A stretch of 64,000 bases of DNA from Streptacidiphilus rugosus AM-16 (GCF_000744655.1 NZ_JQMJ01000004.1:3410001-3474000); one strand, 5' to 3'. Positions 11,644-27,429 are shown, counted from the first letter of the stretch. The notes: generated by a model not told the origin, from the sequence alone. Made by a program: numbers and translations.

Positions 11644-13979
11644 GCGACGAACCCGCGGCCGCCCCGCGCGAGGAGAAGCCCGCACGCCAGCAGGCGGCGG
11701 CAGCATCCGCGGCCGTACCCGCGGCCCAGGCCAGACCCGGCGAGCAGCCCGCGCCGACCGCCGCCGCAGAGCCGGAACCGGCCCCGCCCGACGCCCGCGA
11801 GGCGGCCAAGGAGCTGCGCCGGAACACCCCGCGCAGCTTCATCGACCGGGGCAACTACTTCACCGGCGGCTCCCCCAGCTTCGGCGGCAGCCTGGTCCAG
11901 GGCGACCAGCACATCGTCTCCGGCGGCACCGTCCGCGACGTCCACGTCGGCGACACGCACATCTACCAGGTCGCGGCGGCCCGCGCCGCGGTGCACGCCT
12001 CGGGGGAGATCCCGGCCGAGGAGATCGACGCGCTGGCTGCCGCGTTCGAGCCCGGCCCGGCCTTTGACGCGGCGCTGGCCACCCTGCGCGAACAGCACGT
12101 CGTGGTGCTGCTCGGAGCCCCGGGGAGCGGGCTGCGCACCGCCGGGCTGATGCTGCTGCGCCGGGCCGGGGCGCGCGTCGTCCGCGCGTTGGAGCCCGAG
12201 GTCGCCGCCGCCGATCTGCTCCGCGACCCGGCCGAGGCCGACGGCTACCTGCTGCACCGCGTCCGCACCACGCAGGGCGAGCCGCTGAGCCGGCTCCGGC
12301 AGTTCGAGATCGAGAAGGAGCAACGCGAGCGCGGCCGCTACCTCGTGGTCACCGCCACCGACCCGAACCTCGTCCGCGAGCTGCGACCGCTGCTGTGGAA
12401 GCCGCCGAAGCTCGCGCGGGTGCTGTCGGCGCAGCTGCGGTCCCGGCGGCCGGACGCGGAGCTCGCTCCGCTGCTCGCGCTGGAGCCCGTGGCGGAGTTC
12501 GTCGAGGGCTCCTGGTCGATGGCCGAGACGGCGGACTTCGCCGCCCTGGTCGCCGACCACGACGCAGGCGCTGCGGACGCGGCGCGGCTGGCCGAGTTCG
12601 GCGGACGGGCGGTGCGCGCCCGCGTCGACCGCTGGTTCGGGGACACGGCGCTGCCGCTCCGCGAGAAGGCCTTCCTGCTGGCGCTGGCCGTCTTCGACGA
12701 GGCCCCGTACGCGCTGACGGTCGAACTGTCCGACCAGCTCTACCGCGCCCTGGAGCGGATCGCCGCACCGGACGTCGAGCCGGGCATCGAGCCGTTCGGC
12801 GACTCGGTCGCCAACCGGGTGCAACTCGCGGGCGCCCGCGTCTACGGCGAGAACGAGGAGACGCCCTGGGGCCCGGTGCCGCAGCGCATGGCCGCGTTCC
12901 GCAGCACCGGCACCGCGTCGGCGGTGCTCCGCGACACCTGGACCGGGCACCCCTCGGCGCGCCCCGCCCTGGTCGAGTGGGTGCACGAGCTGGCGGCCGA
13001 CCCGCGACCGCTGGTCCGCACCAGAGCCGCGTGGGCCACGGCGCTGCTGGCCACCGAGGACCTCTCCTCGGTGATGGGCCGCCTGCTGCTGCCCTGGTCG
13101 GTCTCCCCGCTCTTCCAGCTCTGCCTGCAGGCCGCCAACGCCCTGGCCCTGGCGCACTACGCGGGGCTGGCGACGGTCCCGCGCATCCTGCGCATGTGGT
13201 CGGGGGACGCCGACACCCGGCGCCGCTGGACCGCGATCCGCTGCTTCGCGCTGATCGGCGACCAGCTCCCCGAGGCCGCGCTCGAGGCCGTCGCCGCGGC
13301 GACGGAGCGTCTGGACGCGGAGCTGACCGAGGAGCTCACCGAGGCCGAGGAGCAGGCCGGCCCCGTCCCCCTGTCGGAGTGGGAACTGCCCTACGAGCTC
13401 GCCGGGTTGATCGACGCCCTGGTGCTGCTGCTGTTCTCCGCCGCGAGCGCCACCGTGCTGGAGGCGCTCACCGGCTGGCTCGACGGCGGGCCGGCACTCC
13501 GCCTGCTCGCCCTCTGCGGTCTGCTGGGCGGCGCGGCCGAGACCACGGCGCCGGCCGAGGACGGGGCCACGGCGGTGCGGGACCGGCCCGTGCTGCTGGA
13601 GCTGCTCGCCGCCGTCCCGACGGCCGCGCCCGGTGCGGCGGTGAGCGTGACCACGCTCCCGCCGGTCGACGGCCCCACCGCCGTGCACGACCGGATCGTG
13701 CGCCTCTGGCGCGCCGCGCTCGCGGACCGGCTGCTCGGCCGGGCCGCGCTGGAGCAGCTGCGCCGCTGGATCACCGACGTCGCCTGGTTCCCCGACCTGC
13801 AGGAGGCCCTGATCCGGCTGCTGCAGGCGCTCGCGGAGTCCGACTTCGAGCGCAGCCGCATGGAGCACCTGCTGCGCAGCGTCGCCAAGAGCGAGCCCGA
13901 CGCCGCGGCCTTCTGCGAACGGGTCCGCGCGACCGGCCACGGCGGCCGACCGGCCGCCGCCCCCGCACTGCACCCGTGA
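11640..13979 (+). CDS. NLR/STAND-like protein with degenerate P-loop and N-terminal amyloid-like motif
   Basis: A 779-residue protein with its start overlapping the cyclase stop by four bases. Residues 1-70 are Ala/Pro/Glu-rich and probably disordered. Residues 73-104 repeat the cyclase C-terminal motif. Residues about 152-180 look like a nucleotide-binding strand-loop-helix, but the Walker A is GAPGSGLRT (159-167) with L165 where the catalytic Lys should be. It therefore may bind but not hydrolyse ATP, or may act as a scaffold. From about residue 420 to the end the sequence is almost wholly helical (ALAHYAGLATVPRILRMW, ALIRLLQALAESDFERSRME), consistent with HEAT-like sensor repeats. I infer a sensor or scaffold partner of the cyclase. 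No close family recognised. Confidence 0.7.
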   Translation: MSDEPAAAPREEKPARQQAAAASAAVPAAQARPGEQPAPTAAAEPEPAPPDAREAAKELRRNTPRSFIDRGNYFTGGSPSFGGSLVQGDQHIVSGGTVRDVHVGDTHIYQVAAARAAVHASGEIPAEEIDALAAAFEPGPAFDAALATLREQHVVVLLGAPGSGLRTAGLMLLRRAGARVVRALEPEVAAADLLRDPAEADGYLLHRVRTTQGEPLSRLRQFEIEKEQRERGRYLVVTATDPNLVRELRPLLWKPPKLARVLSAQLRSRRPDAELAPLLALEPVAEFVEGSWSMAETADFAALVADHDAGAADAARLAEFGGRAVRARVDRWFGDTALPLREKAFLLALAVFDEAPYALTVELSDQLYRALERIAAPDVEPGIEPFGDSVANRVQLAGARVYGENEETPWGPVPQRMAAFRSTGTASAVLRDTWTGHPSARPALVEWVHELAADPRPLVRTRAAWATALLATEDLSSVMGRLLLPWSVSPLFQLCLQAANALALAHYAGLATVPRILRMWSGDADTRRRWTAIRCFALIGDQLPEAALEAVAAATERLDAELTEELTEAEEQAGPVPLSEWELPYELAGLIDALVLLLFSAASATVLEALTGWLDGGPALRLLALCGLLGGAAETTAPAEDGATAVRDRPVLLELLAAVPTAAPGAAVSVTTLPPVDGPTAVHDRIVRLWRAALADRLLGRAALEQLRRWITDVAWFPDLQEALIRLLQALAESDFERSRMEHLLRSVAKSEPDAAAFCERVRATGHGGRPAAAPALHP
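11857..11951 (+). repeat. 95-bp perfect direct repeat, copy 2
   Basis: Second copy of the 95-base repeat at 11483-11577, here encoding residues 73-104 of the NLR-like protein. The flanking codons differ: copy 1 is followed by GNGIG and copy 2 by GDTHIYQV. Confidence 0.97.
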
Positions 13980-14050
13980 AGCAGACGCACCCCGACGAAC
14001 CCCACCCCACCCCACGCCACGCCAGACCCTCGCCCACAGGAGTGATCGAG

Positions 14051-15037
14051 ATGCCAGAGTTCCGCAGCTCGTCCGACCGGTCCGCGGCCAGATTCACCGA
14101 GCTCACCGACCCCGTGCTGACCGTGCGCCAGCTCGGGACCTTCGACTCCTTCGCCCGCAAGCAGCCCGGCCGCGTCGACTCGGCGCTGGTCTACGCGACC
14201 GGCAGCGGCAAGTGCGCCGTCTTCCTCCCGCCGAGCCGGCCCGGCCGCAGCGACCTGACCGGCCGCGGCTACCGCTCGCTGTACGAGATCGACATGGGCA
14301 TCCACCACTTCACCCTCTCCGAGCGGCTGCCCTGCGAGGAGGACGCCGGCGGCTTCCTGGCCACCATCGACGTGGACTGGCGGGTGAGCGCGCCGGAGCG
14401 GGTGGTGACCAGCGGGCTGCGCGACGTCCGCGCCCTGGTCACGCCGCGGATCCAGCGCCGGCTGCGGCGGATCACCCGCCGCTTCCCGCTCGACTCCAGC
14501 AGCGCCGCGGAGGCGGCGGCGCAGGAGGACCTGCTGGACGAGCCGCTGGCCGAGGACGCCGGGCTGACCATCAGCTGCTCGGTCCAGCTCGACCTGGACG
14601 AGGCCGGCGCGGAGCAGAAGGGCGCCGTCCGTCAGCTCGGCTACCGGCACGGCATCCAGGAGAAGCTGCTGGTCGCCGCGGACGACGACGCCGAGCTCGC
14701 CTCCAAGAAGGCCGCCTTCTACCAGTACTACCTGCAGCGGGGCGGGGTCGAGGCATGGGCGCTGCAGGTGGCGCAGCACCCCGAGGACCTGCCCAAGGCG
14801 CTGGAGCAACTGAACGCCGAGCAGCAGCAGGTGGTCCGCAACCAGCTGGACCTGATGAACACGATGATCGAGGGCAAGCACATCGAGCACTTCCAGCTGG
14901 AGGGCATGTCCCAGGCCGCCGCCGACGCGCTGACGCGCATGCTGCGCCAGACCGGCGGACTGCCGGACCAGTCGCACCCGCAGCGCCCGGAGCTGGACCA
15001 GGGCCCGCAGGACCAGCCGCCCGGCCGCCGGGAGTGA
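14051..15037 (+). CDS. SPFH/band-7-like protein (tentative)
   Basis: A 328-residue protein from ATG 14051 with AGGAG 8 bases upstream. The first about 190 residues are beta-rich; LYEIDMGIHHFTLSERLP and TIDVDWRVSAPERVV resemble the cargo-less SPFH fold, with a later arginine-rich helix (RIQRRLRRITRRFP). The last about 120 residues are helical and Gln/Glu-rich (LEQLNAEQQQVVRNQLDL), fit for oligomerisation. No signal peptide or membrane segment is evident. SPFH proteins build membrane-associated rings. In this operon it could organise the membrane effector. Both family and role are inference. Confidence 0.6.
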   Translation: MPEFRSSSDRSAARFTELTDPVLTVRQLGTFDSFARKQPGRVDSALVYATGSGKCAVFLPPSRPGRSDLTGRGYRSLYEIDMGIHHFTLSERLPCEEDAGGFLATIDVDWRVSAPERVVTSGLRDVRALVTPRIQRRLRRITRRFPLDSSSAAEAAAQEDLLDEPLAEDAGLTISCSVQLDLDEAGAEQKGAVRQLGYRHGIQEKLLVAADDDAELASKKAAFYQYYLQRGGVEAWALQVAQHPEDLPKALEQLNAEQQQVVRNQLDLMNTMIEGKHIEHFQLEGMSQAAADALTRMLRQTGGLPDQSHPQRPELDQGPQDQPPGRRE

Positions 15038-15039
15038 CC

Positions 15040-15531
15040 GTGACCGCCGAGCCGAGGGGCGAGCGCGCACTGGGGCTGCTGGGCGACCTGCGGGCCGAGA
15101 CCGCACGGGCGGACGGCAAGGCGGCCGTGCTGGTCACCGTGCTCGGCCTGCTGAGCGGCCTGCTGGTCGGCCGGGACTGGTCGCACGCCCGCGCCTCCGC
15201 GGTCGGGCTCACGCTGCTGCTGGCCGTCGGCACGAGCCTCACGGTCTCGCTGCTGGCCATGCTGCTGGCGATCTTTCCTCGCTACCGCGCCAGCCGCTGG
15301 GCGCCGGGAGAGCCGCTGGCGTTCTTCGGCGACGTGCTGCGCGCCCAGCGGGCCGGGCTGCTGGACCGGGCGCTGACCGACACCGAGCAGGCGGCCGGTC
15401 CGGCCCTGGCGACGTCCGTCGCCGAGATCGCCGTCATCGCCGCCCGCAAGAACCGCTGGATCCGGATCGGCACCTGCGCGTTCGCCCTGGCCGCAGGGCT
15501 GCTGCCGCTGCTGCTCCTCGTCTCCGACTGA
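15040..15531 (+). CDS. Pycsar effector-like membrane protein (PycTM type)
   Basis: A 163-residue protein. I chose GTG 15040, with GGGAG 5 bases upstream; another GTG overlaps the previous stop. It has the layout of the Pycsar_TM family. An ARADGKAAVLVTVLGLLSGL first helix comes first (the family has a comparable TKAS segment before helix 1), then a long hydrophobic pair ending AMLLAIFPRYRAS. A soluble part reads PLAFFGDVLRAQ, and a final RKNRWIRIG segment leads into the last membrane helix. In Pycsar defence these proteins disrupt the inner membrane when the cyclase product accumulates. The match is by motif order and length only. It starts within two bases of the preceding stop, so it is part of the same operon. 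Confidence 0.72.
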   Translation: MTAEPRGERALGLLGDLRAETARADGKAAVLVTVLGLLSGLLVGRDWSHARASAVGLTLLLAVGTSLTVSLLAMLLAIFPRYRASRWAPGEPLAFFGDVLRAQRAGLLDRALTDTEQAAGPALATSVAEIAVIAARKNRWIRIGTCAFALAAGLLPLLLLVSD

Positions 15532-15540
15532 CCATCCGTC

Positions 15541-15585
15541 CGGCACCACCGGCACCACCGGCACCACCGGCACGACCGGCACGAC
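15541..15585 (+). repeat. Five tandem 9-base repeats (CGGCACCAC / CGGCACGAC)
   Basis: Three copies of CGGCACCAC and two of CGGCACGAC stand in direct succession between the PycTM-like and M48 genes, followed by two CCCGCACCG units at about 15600-15617. Replication slippage could change the spacing in this 108-base gap. It does not encode part of either protein. Confidence 0.9.
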
Positions 15586-15639
15586 CCGCACTCAGCACCG
15601 CCCGCACCGCCCGCACCGCCGCCGAAGGAGGAACCGACC

Positions 15640-16971
15640 ATGTCCGACTCGACCCCACCGGCCTACCCGGGAGCACCCGCGTACCCCGAACCGCCCGCGT
15701 ACCCCGAGCCGTCCGCCTACCCCGAGCCGTCCGCCTACCCCGAAGCCGCCGCCGGCGAGGCCCCGCCCGCCTACCCCGAAGCCCTCGCGCCCGCCGGCGC
15801 CCCGGAGTACCCCGAGCCGCCCGCCTACCCCGAAGCCGCCCTCCAGGCCCCGCCCGCGCCCGCGGCCGCTCGGGGAGGCATCGGAGCCCAGGCCGCCGCT
15901 CCCGCCGTCGAGACCGCCCCGGCGGCTCCCCGCGGTGCGGATCCCGAGAGCACGGTGCACACCGGCACCGCCGACTCCGACAGCACAGATCCGGACCGCA
16001 ATCCCGCCCTGGACCTCGATCTCGACCACGTGGGCGGCCGGGTCCACATGGCCGACCACGCGCGCAAGGCCGACGTCACCGTGCTGGGCAAGGCCCTGCT
16101 GCTGGTGCCGAACTTCCTCGGCAGCCTGCTGGTCGTGGTGCTGGTCGCCTTCATCCTGCCCACCCCCTTCAACTACCTGCTGCTCGTCCTCTGGCTCGCC
16201 TCCGGCGCGCTGGTCTTCCACCGGCCGGCCGAGGCCGTGATCGCCCGGTACCTGCTGAACCTGCGGCCCCCGCTGCGCGCGGACCTGGACCGGCTGAAGC
16301 CGATCTGGTCCGAGGTGGCCAGACGGGCCGGAGTCGACGGCGACGTCTACGACCTCTGGATCGAAGAGAGCGACGACCTCAACGCCTACGCCGCGGCCGG
16401 GCACATCGTGGGGGTCACCCGCTTCTCGATGGACAAGCTGGAGCCTGGCCTGCTGGCCGGCGTGCTGGCGCACGAGCTGGGGCACCACCGCGGCGGGCAC
16501 GCCTGGTCCTCGCTGCTGGGGCTCTGGTACTCGCTGCCGGGACGGTTCGCCTGGCGGCTGGTCCGCCGCGTGGTCTCGTTCGCGGTCAGGGTGATCGCGG
16601 CCTTCTCGGTCCTGGGCGCGCTGCTGGTGGTCGGCGTGGTCGCGCTGATCGTCTTCGCGGTCGTCAGCACCTACCCCTGGCTGCTGCTGGCGCTGCTGGC
16701 TCCGCTGCTGCTCGCGGCGGTGGACCGCAAGGCGGAACTCAAGGCCGACCTGCACGCGGCCGAGCTCGGCTTCGCCCCGGCGATGATCGAGGTGTTCCAG
16801 CGCTTCCAGGCCGCCGAGGAGACCGAGGCGGCCGAGGCCGCGGCGGCCGCGCGAGCCGCGGGGGGCCGCAAGGCCGTGGAGAAGTCGACGGTGGCCAAGC
16901 TGCTCGCCAGCCACCCCGACAACTTCACCCGGATCCGGCAGATGGAGGACTACCTCTCCGCCCGCTCCTAG
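15640..16971 (+). CDS. M48 family membrane zinc metallopeptidase
   Basis: A 443-residue protein with AAGGAGG upstream of ATG 15640. Residues 1-75 are a low-complexity repeat of Tyr-Pro-Glu-Pro units (PAYPEP, SAYPEP and variants). After an acidic linker, a hydrophobic pair (GKALLLVPNFLGSLLVVVLV) precedes the catalytic domain. The zinc motif is H278-E-L-G-H282 (VLAHELGHHRGGH), followed by two more membrane helices and ELKADLHAAELG, which supplies the third ligand as in the M48 family (HtpX/Ste24 type). The active site should face the cytoplasm. Last gene of the cyclase operon. It may process an operon partner or act as a second effector, which is inference. Confidence 0.88.
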   Translation: MSDSTPPAYPGAPAYPEPPAYPEPSAYPEPSAYPEAAAGEAPPAYPEALAPAGAPEYPEPPAYPEAALQAPPAPAAARGGIGAQAAAPAVETAPAAPRGADPESTVHTGTADSDSTDPDRNPALDLDLDHVGGRVHMADHARKADVTVLGKALLLVPNFLGSLLVVVLVAFILPTPFNYLLLVLWLASGALVFHRPAEAVIARYLLNLRPPLRADLDRLKPIWSEVARRAGVDGDVYDLWIEESDDLNAYAAAGHIVGVTRFSMDKLEPGLLAGVLAHELGHHRGGHAWSSLLGLWYSLPGRFAWRLVRRVVSFAVRVIAAFSVLGALLVVGVVALIVFAVVSTYPWLLLALLAPLLLAAVDRKAELKADLHAAELGFAPAMIEVFQRFQAAEETEAAEAAAAARAAGGRKAVEKSTVAKLLASHPDNFTRIRQMEDYLSARS

Positions 16972-16980
16972 CCGGGAAAC

Positions 16981-17031
16981 GCCGCAGGGCGGCTGCCCCA
17001 CCCCGTTCGGGGGGAGCAGCCGCCCTGCGGC
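16981..17031. terminator. Bidirectional terminator between M48 gene and rpoC
   Basis: GCCGCAGGGCGGCTGC at the left pairs perfectly with GCAGCCGCCCTGCGGC at the right (16-bp stem, with a further CCCC/GGGG inside). It lies between two convergent stops 75 bases apart and can serve both strands. Confidence 0.88.
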
Positions 17032-17046
17032 TCACTGCGTGACCGG

Positions 17047-20946
<3,900 letters not shown>

Positions 20947-21050
20947 GGGTCGTCAATCCCACCTTCGGGGTCGAAGTCTTACTGGTGGTCTGAGTAGGGG
21001 GTCCTGGGGGCGGCGGGCCGGCTCAGCGGACTGAGCCGGCCCAACCCCTG

Positions 21051-24524
<3,474 letters not shown>

Positions 24525-25134
24525 GAGGGGGTCCTTCCGAGGGCTCGGACTCACTACGCGCGTACCGGGCCCGCCCGTCTCACGGGTAGCATCCGCGCTC
24601 CCGCACTGGACTCGTCACCAGGGACGTTTCTCCTGGTCAGAGCCGGTGCGCGAACGGGGTGCCACCCCTGGTCGGGGCAGCGCAAACTCCGGGCGACGAG
24701 TCACGGAGCAGCTAAAAGGCAGCGCAAAGGGACAGTGTAGCCAGACGGCACACTGCTGTCCAGTCCGGATTCGGAGACCGAATCGTCGAACTCCCTACCT
24801 CGCGGGCGATCCCCTCTCGGGGCCGCCTCTTCCGTCCACTGAGGGCGGTCACTGCGTCACGTGGTGAATGCTTCCCACCACGAGGCGAATCCATGCCTTC
24901 GTGCTGTCGGCTGCCTGCCGACTTCGCTGCCTGCTCGCTCAAGACCTCGCGTCCTGAGAATTGCGCGCCGCGTCCCGTTCGTCAAGGGCGCGGCGACTGC
25001 GGACTCGGTTACGGACCGGCATCGCCGCTGCTCGGGACGGACTCCTGGGCAACGACGATCACCATACTCGCCTGCACTGACAGTCGGCACCCCGTCTAGT
25101 CCAGATGGCCTGAAACGGTGCTATTCGGACATAC
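24525..25134. other. Long untranslated region upstream of rpoB
   Basis: About 610 bases between the rplJL terminator and rpoB carry no credible gene. It presumably contains the rpoBC promoter on the minus strand, since rplL ends at a strong terminator. GC drops in parts (for example 24715-24800). I could not assign boxes with confidence. Confidence 0.5.
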
Positions 25135-25174
25135 AAAAAACCGGGGCGATCACTCCTGGGAGTGATCGCCCCGG
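25135..25174 (-). terminator. Strong intrinsic terminator after rplL
   Basis: On the minus strand CCGGGGCGATCACTCC and its perfect complement (16-bp stem, 2-base loop) are followed directly by TTTTTT. This is a textbook factor-independent terminator, unusual for high-GC DNA, and separates rplJL from rpoBC. Confidence 0.95.
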
Positions 25175-25227
25175 CCGGTGCTTCCGTTCAGAAGCGGCAG
25201 AGCGCTCGGGCGGCGGCCCGAAAGGTC

Positions 25228-25611
25228 TTACTTGACCTCGACGCCGGCGCCGGCGGCCTTGAGAGCCTCGGCAGCCTTGTCAGCGGTCTCCTTGTTGACC
25301 TTCTCGAGCAGCGGCTTCGGCGCACCGTCGACCAGGTCCTTGGCCTCCTTGAGGCCCAGGGAGGTCAGCTCACGCACGACCTTGATGACCTGGATCTTCT
25401 TGTCGCCGGCGCCGGTGAGGATGACGTCGAACTCGTCCTTCTCCTCGGGAGCCTCGGCGGCAGCGCCACCACCGGCAACGACGACCGCGGCGGCCGGGGC
25501 GGCGGCGGTGACGTCGAACTTCTCCTCGAAGGCCTTCACGAACTCGGAGAGCTCGATGAGGGTCATCTCCTCGAACTGCGCGAGCAGGTCGTCCTGGCTG
25601 AGCTTCGCCAT
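25228..25611 (-). CDS. rplL: 50S ribosomal protein L7/L12
   Basis: A 127-residue L7/L12 stalk protein. It has the N-terminal dimerisation helices ([16 protein letters not shown]), an Ala/Gly hinge ([15 protein letters not shown]) and the C-terminal factor-binding domain ([20 protein letters not shown]). It recruits translational GTPases to the ribosome. It follows rplJ by 76 bases and ends before a strong terminator. Confidence 0.98.
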   Translation of the reverse strand: MAKLSQDDLLAQFEEMTLIELSEFVKAFEEKFDVTAAAPAAAVVVAGGGAAAEAPEEKDEFDVILTGAGDKKIQVIKVVRELTSLGLKEAKDLVDGAPKPLLEKVNKETADKAAEALKAAGAGVEVK

Positions 25612-25687
25612 GATGGCGTCCTTCCACTAATCGGCTGGTGCCGGATGTATTGATACGGCGGGCGTACGGGCCCGCTGCGAGAACGGA

Positions 25688-26260
25688 TTACTCCGCGGCG
25701 GGAGCCTCGTCCTCGACGGCGGGGGCCGGCGTACCGGCACCGCCCTGCTCCTCGACCTTGGCGCGCAGCGCCTCGATGGTGCGAACCATCTTGGACGGCA
25801 GAGCCTGGAAGAGCGCGGCAGCCTGAGACTGCTTGCCCTTCATGGCACCGGCCAGCTTGGAGAGCAGCACCTCGCGGGACTCGAGGTCCGCGAGCTTCTT
25901 GATCTCGTCACCGGTGAGCGGCTTGCCGTCGAGCACGCCGCCCTTGATGATGAGCGCAGGGTTGTCCTTGGCGAAGTCACGCAGAGCCTTGGCCGACTCC
26001 ACCGGGTCACCGGCGACGAAGGCGACAGCCGTCGGACCCGCGAACAGGTCGTCCAGCGTCGTGATCCCGGCCTCGTTGGCCGCAATCTTGGTCAGCGTGT
26101 TCTTCACCACGGCGTACTCGGCGTTCGCGCCGAGCGAGCGACGCAGCGTCTTCAGCTGCGCCACGGTCAGACCGCGGTACTCGGTCAGCACGGCCGCGTT
26201 CGAGCCGCGGAACTTGTCCGTGATCTCGGCAACGGCGGCAGCCTTGTCGGGCCTTGCCAT
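25688..26260 (-). CDS. rplJ: 50S ribosomal protein L10
   Basis: A 190-residue L10, which anchors L7/L12 dimers to 23S rRNA. Starts [17 protein letters not shown] with [20 protein letters not shown] in the middle. The C-terminus carries the L12-binding helix and an acidic Ala/Pro tail. In bacteria L10 with L12 represses its own operon by binding the mRNA leader, and a long leader with a hairpin is present upstream. Confidence 0.98.
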   Translation of the reverse strand: MARPDKAAAVAEITDKFRGSNAAVLTEYRGLTVAQLKTLRRSLGANAEYAVVKNTLTKIAANEAGITTLDDLFAGPTAVAFVAGDPVESAKALRDFAKDNPALIIKGGVLDGKPLTGDEIKKLADLESREVLLSKLAGAMKGKQSQAAALFQALPSKMVRTIEALRAKVEEQGGAGTPAPAVEDEAPAAE

Positions 26261-26559
26261 AGGCTTACGCCTCCTTCCGTGATGTCGATGCGTGGCCGAC
26301 CAATGAGTCGACCTGCTACGCCTATCGCGCTGGAAGGAAAGCTTTTGAAACTACGACGAGCCCCGGCGCAGGCGCACGGGGCTCGGACCTCCGCTCGACA
26401 TCACCGGGTGATGGAGCGGCGGGACTGATGTCCTCGAATCAACCTGCGCGGGCTGTCCGCAGCATTCGCTGTGCGGATCCTTCGGCTCCCGTGACCCTTG
26501 CGGGCACACGCGAGCAACCAGCGGTCAGTGGCTTGATGGGAAGACTACGTGACCGACCG
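26261..26559 (-). promoter_or_regulatory. rplJL leader and promoter region with hairpin
   Basis: About 300 bases upstream of rplJ without a gene. At 26358-26384 a GAGCCCCG/CGGGGCTC stem with an 11-base loop could be part of the L10-binding leader or an attenuator. No tandem structure matching the E. coli L10 leader could be verified by eye. Confidence 0.5.
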
Positions 26560-26584
26560 CCCGGGGGGCAAATCGCCCCCCGGG
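26560..26584 (-). terminator. Hairpin after the LppX-like lipoprotein gene
   Basis: CCCGGGGGGC pairs with GCCCCCCGGG around a 5-base loop, 12 bases past the lipoprotein stop. Confidence 0.7.
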
Positions 26585-26595
26585 GCGGCGCGGAA

Positions 26596-27429
26596 TCAGG
26601 ACTTGAGGCCCTTGAGCAGCTGGCCGAAGTCGAGCGTGTCGGAGGCAGCCGGCGGCGTCACCGTGACGGAGCTCGCGCTGTAGTCGGAGTAGTCGACCGT
26701 GGAGGAGAAGGTGCCGGCGTTGGTCGCGGCCGACGTGGAGATGCGCACGGGCAGGTTGTCCGCGCCCACCCAGGCGTCGACCGTCTCGCTGGTCAGCCCC
26801 TCCTTCTGCGCGGACTCGAGCAGGTTCTTGAGGCCGCCGCTGGCGTTGGCCGGCAGGTCGGAGACGTTGACGGTGCCCTGGTAGTGCGTGGCCTTGACGC
26901 CGTTCACCGTCTCCGTGCCGACCCGCTTGATGCCCTTCGAGGTCGTCAGCAGCTTGAGCTGGGTGGCGGGGTCCTGGCCGCCGCTCTGGTTGATCATGTC
27001 CGAGAAGCTCTTGCCGGACGGGCCGAGGGTGGAGAGGTCCATCTTCATCCAGTGCTTGCCGCCCATCTTCGCGGCCGCGTCGGCGCCCATGTTCAGGTAC
27101 ATGGTCGAGCCGGAGAACATCTCGCGCATGGTGCCGGACCCCAGCTGGGCGAGCTTGGGGCTCTGGACCGAGACGTCCATCGCGAAGGGCTTCCAGCCGA
27201 TCCGGCCGGACATCGACATCTGCCCGCTGCCACCGCTGCTGATCTGCGCGGTGACCTTGACCGAGCTGTAGCCGTCGGTCTTCGTCGTCGCGAGCGACAT
27301 CGCGTCGGCGACGCTGACCAGCGGGGCCGCGGCGCCCTCCGCGGCCTGCTTGGCAGCGCTGCAGGCGGAGACGGCGCCGAGAGCGAGCGCGACGGTCGTC
27401 GCGGCGACGAGCGTACGGGTGTGACGCAT
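26596..27429 (-). CDS. LppX/LprAFG-like lipoprotein
   Basis: A 277-residue exported lipoprotein. The signal peptide MRHTRTLVAATTVALALGAVSAC ends in the lipobox VSAC, with Cys23 the lipid site. The mature part is a beta-rich fold with repeats of the type GTETVNGVKATHYQGTV and AWVGADNLPVRI, as in the LppX_LprAFG family that carries lipids in mycobacteria. It lies between rplA and rplJ on the same strand, a position also occupied by a similar gene in streptomycetes as I recall. Hairpins on both sides suggest its own transcript. Confidence 0.82.
   Translation of the reverse strand: MRHTRTLVAATTVALALGAVSACSAAKQAAEGAAAPLVSVADAMSLATTKTDGYSSVKVTAQISSGGSGQMSMSGRIGWKPFAMDVSVQSPKLAQLGSGTMREMFSGSTMYLNMGADAAAKMGGKHWMKMDLSTLGPSGKSFSDMINQSGGQDPATQLKLLTTSKGIKRVGTETVNGVKATHYQGTVNVSDLPANASGGLKNLLESAQKEGLTSETVDAWVGADNLPVRISTSAATNAGTFSSTVDYSDYSASSVTVTPPAASDTLDFGQLLKGLKS

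Noticed and set aside
15541..15617. Tandem repeats considered as a CRISPR array
   Set aside because: Units are 9 bases without spacers, and no cas genes are near.
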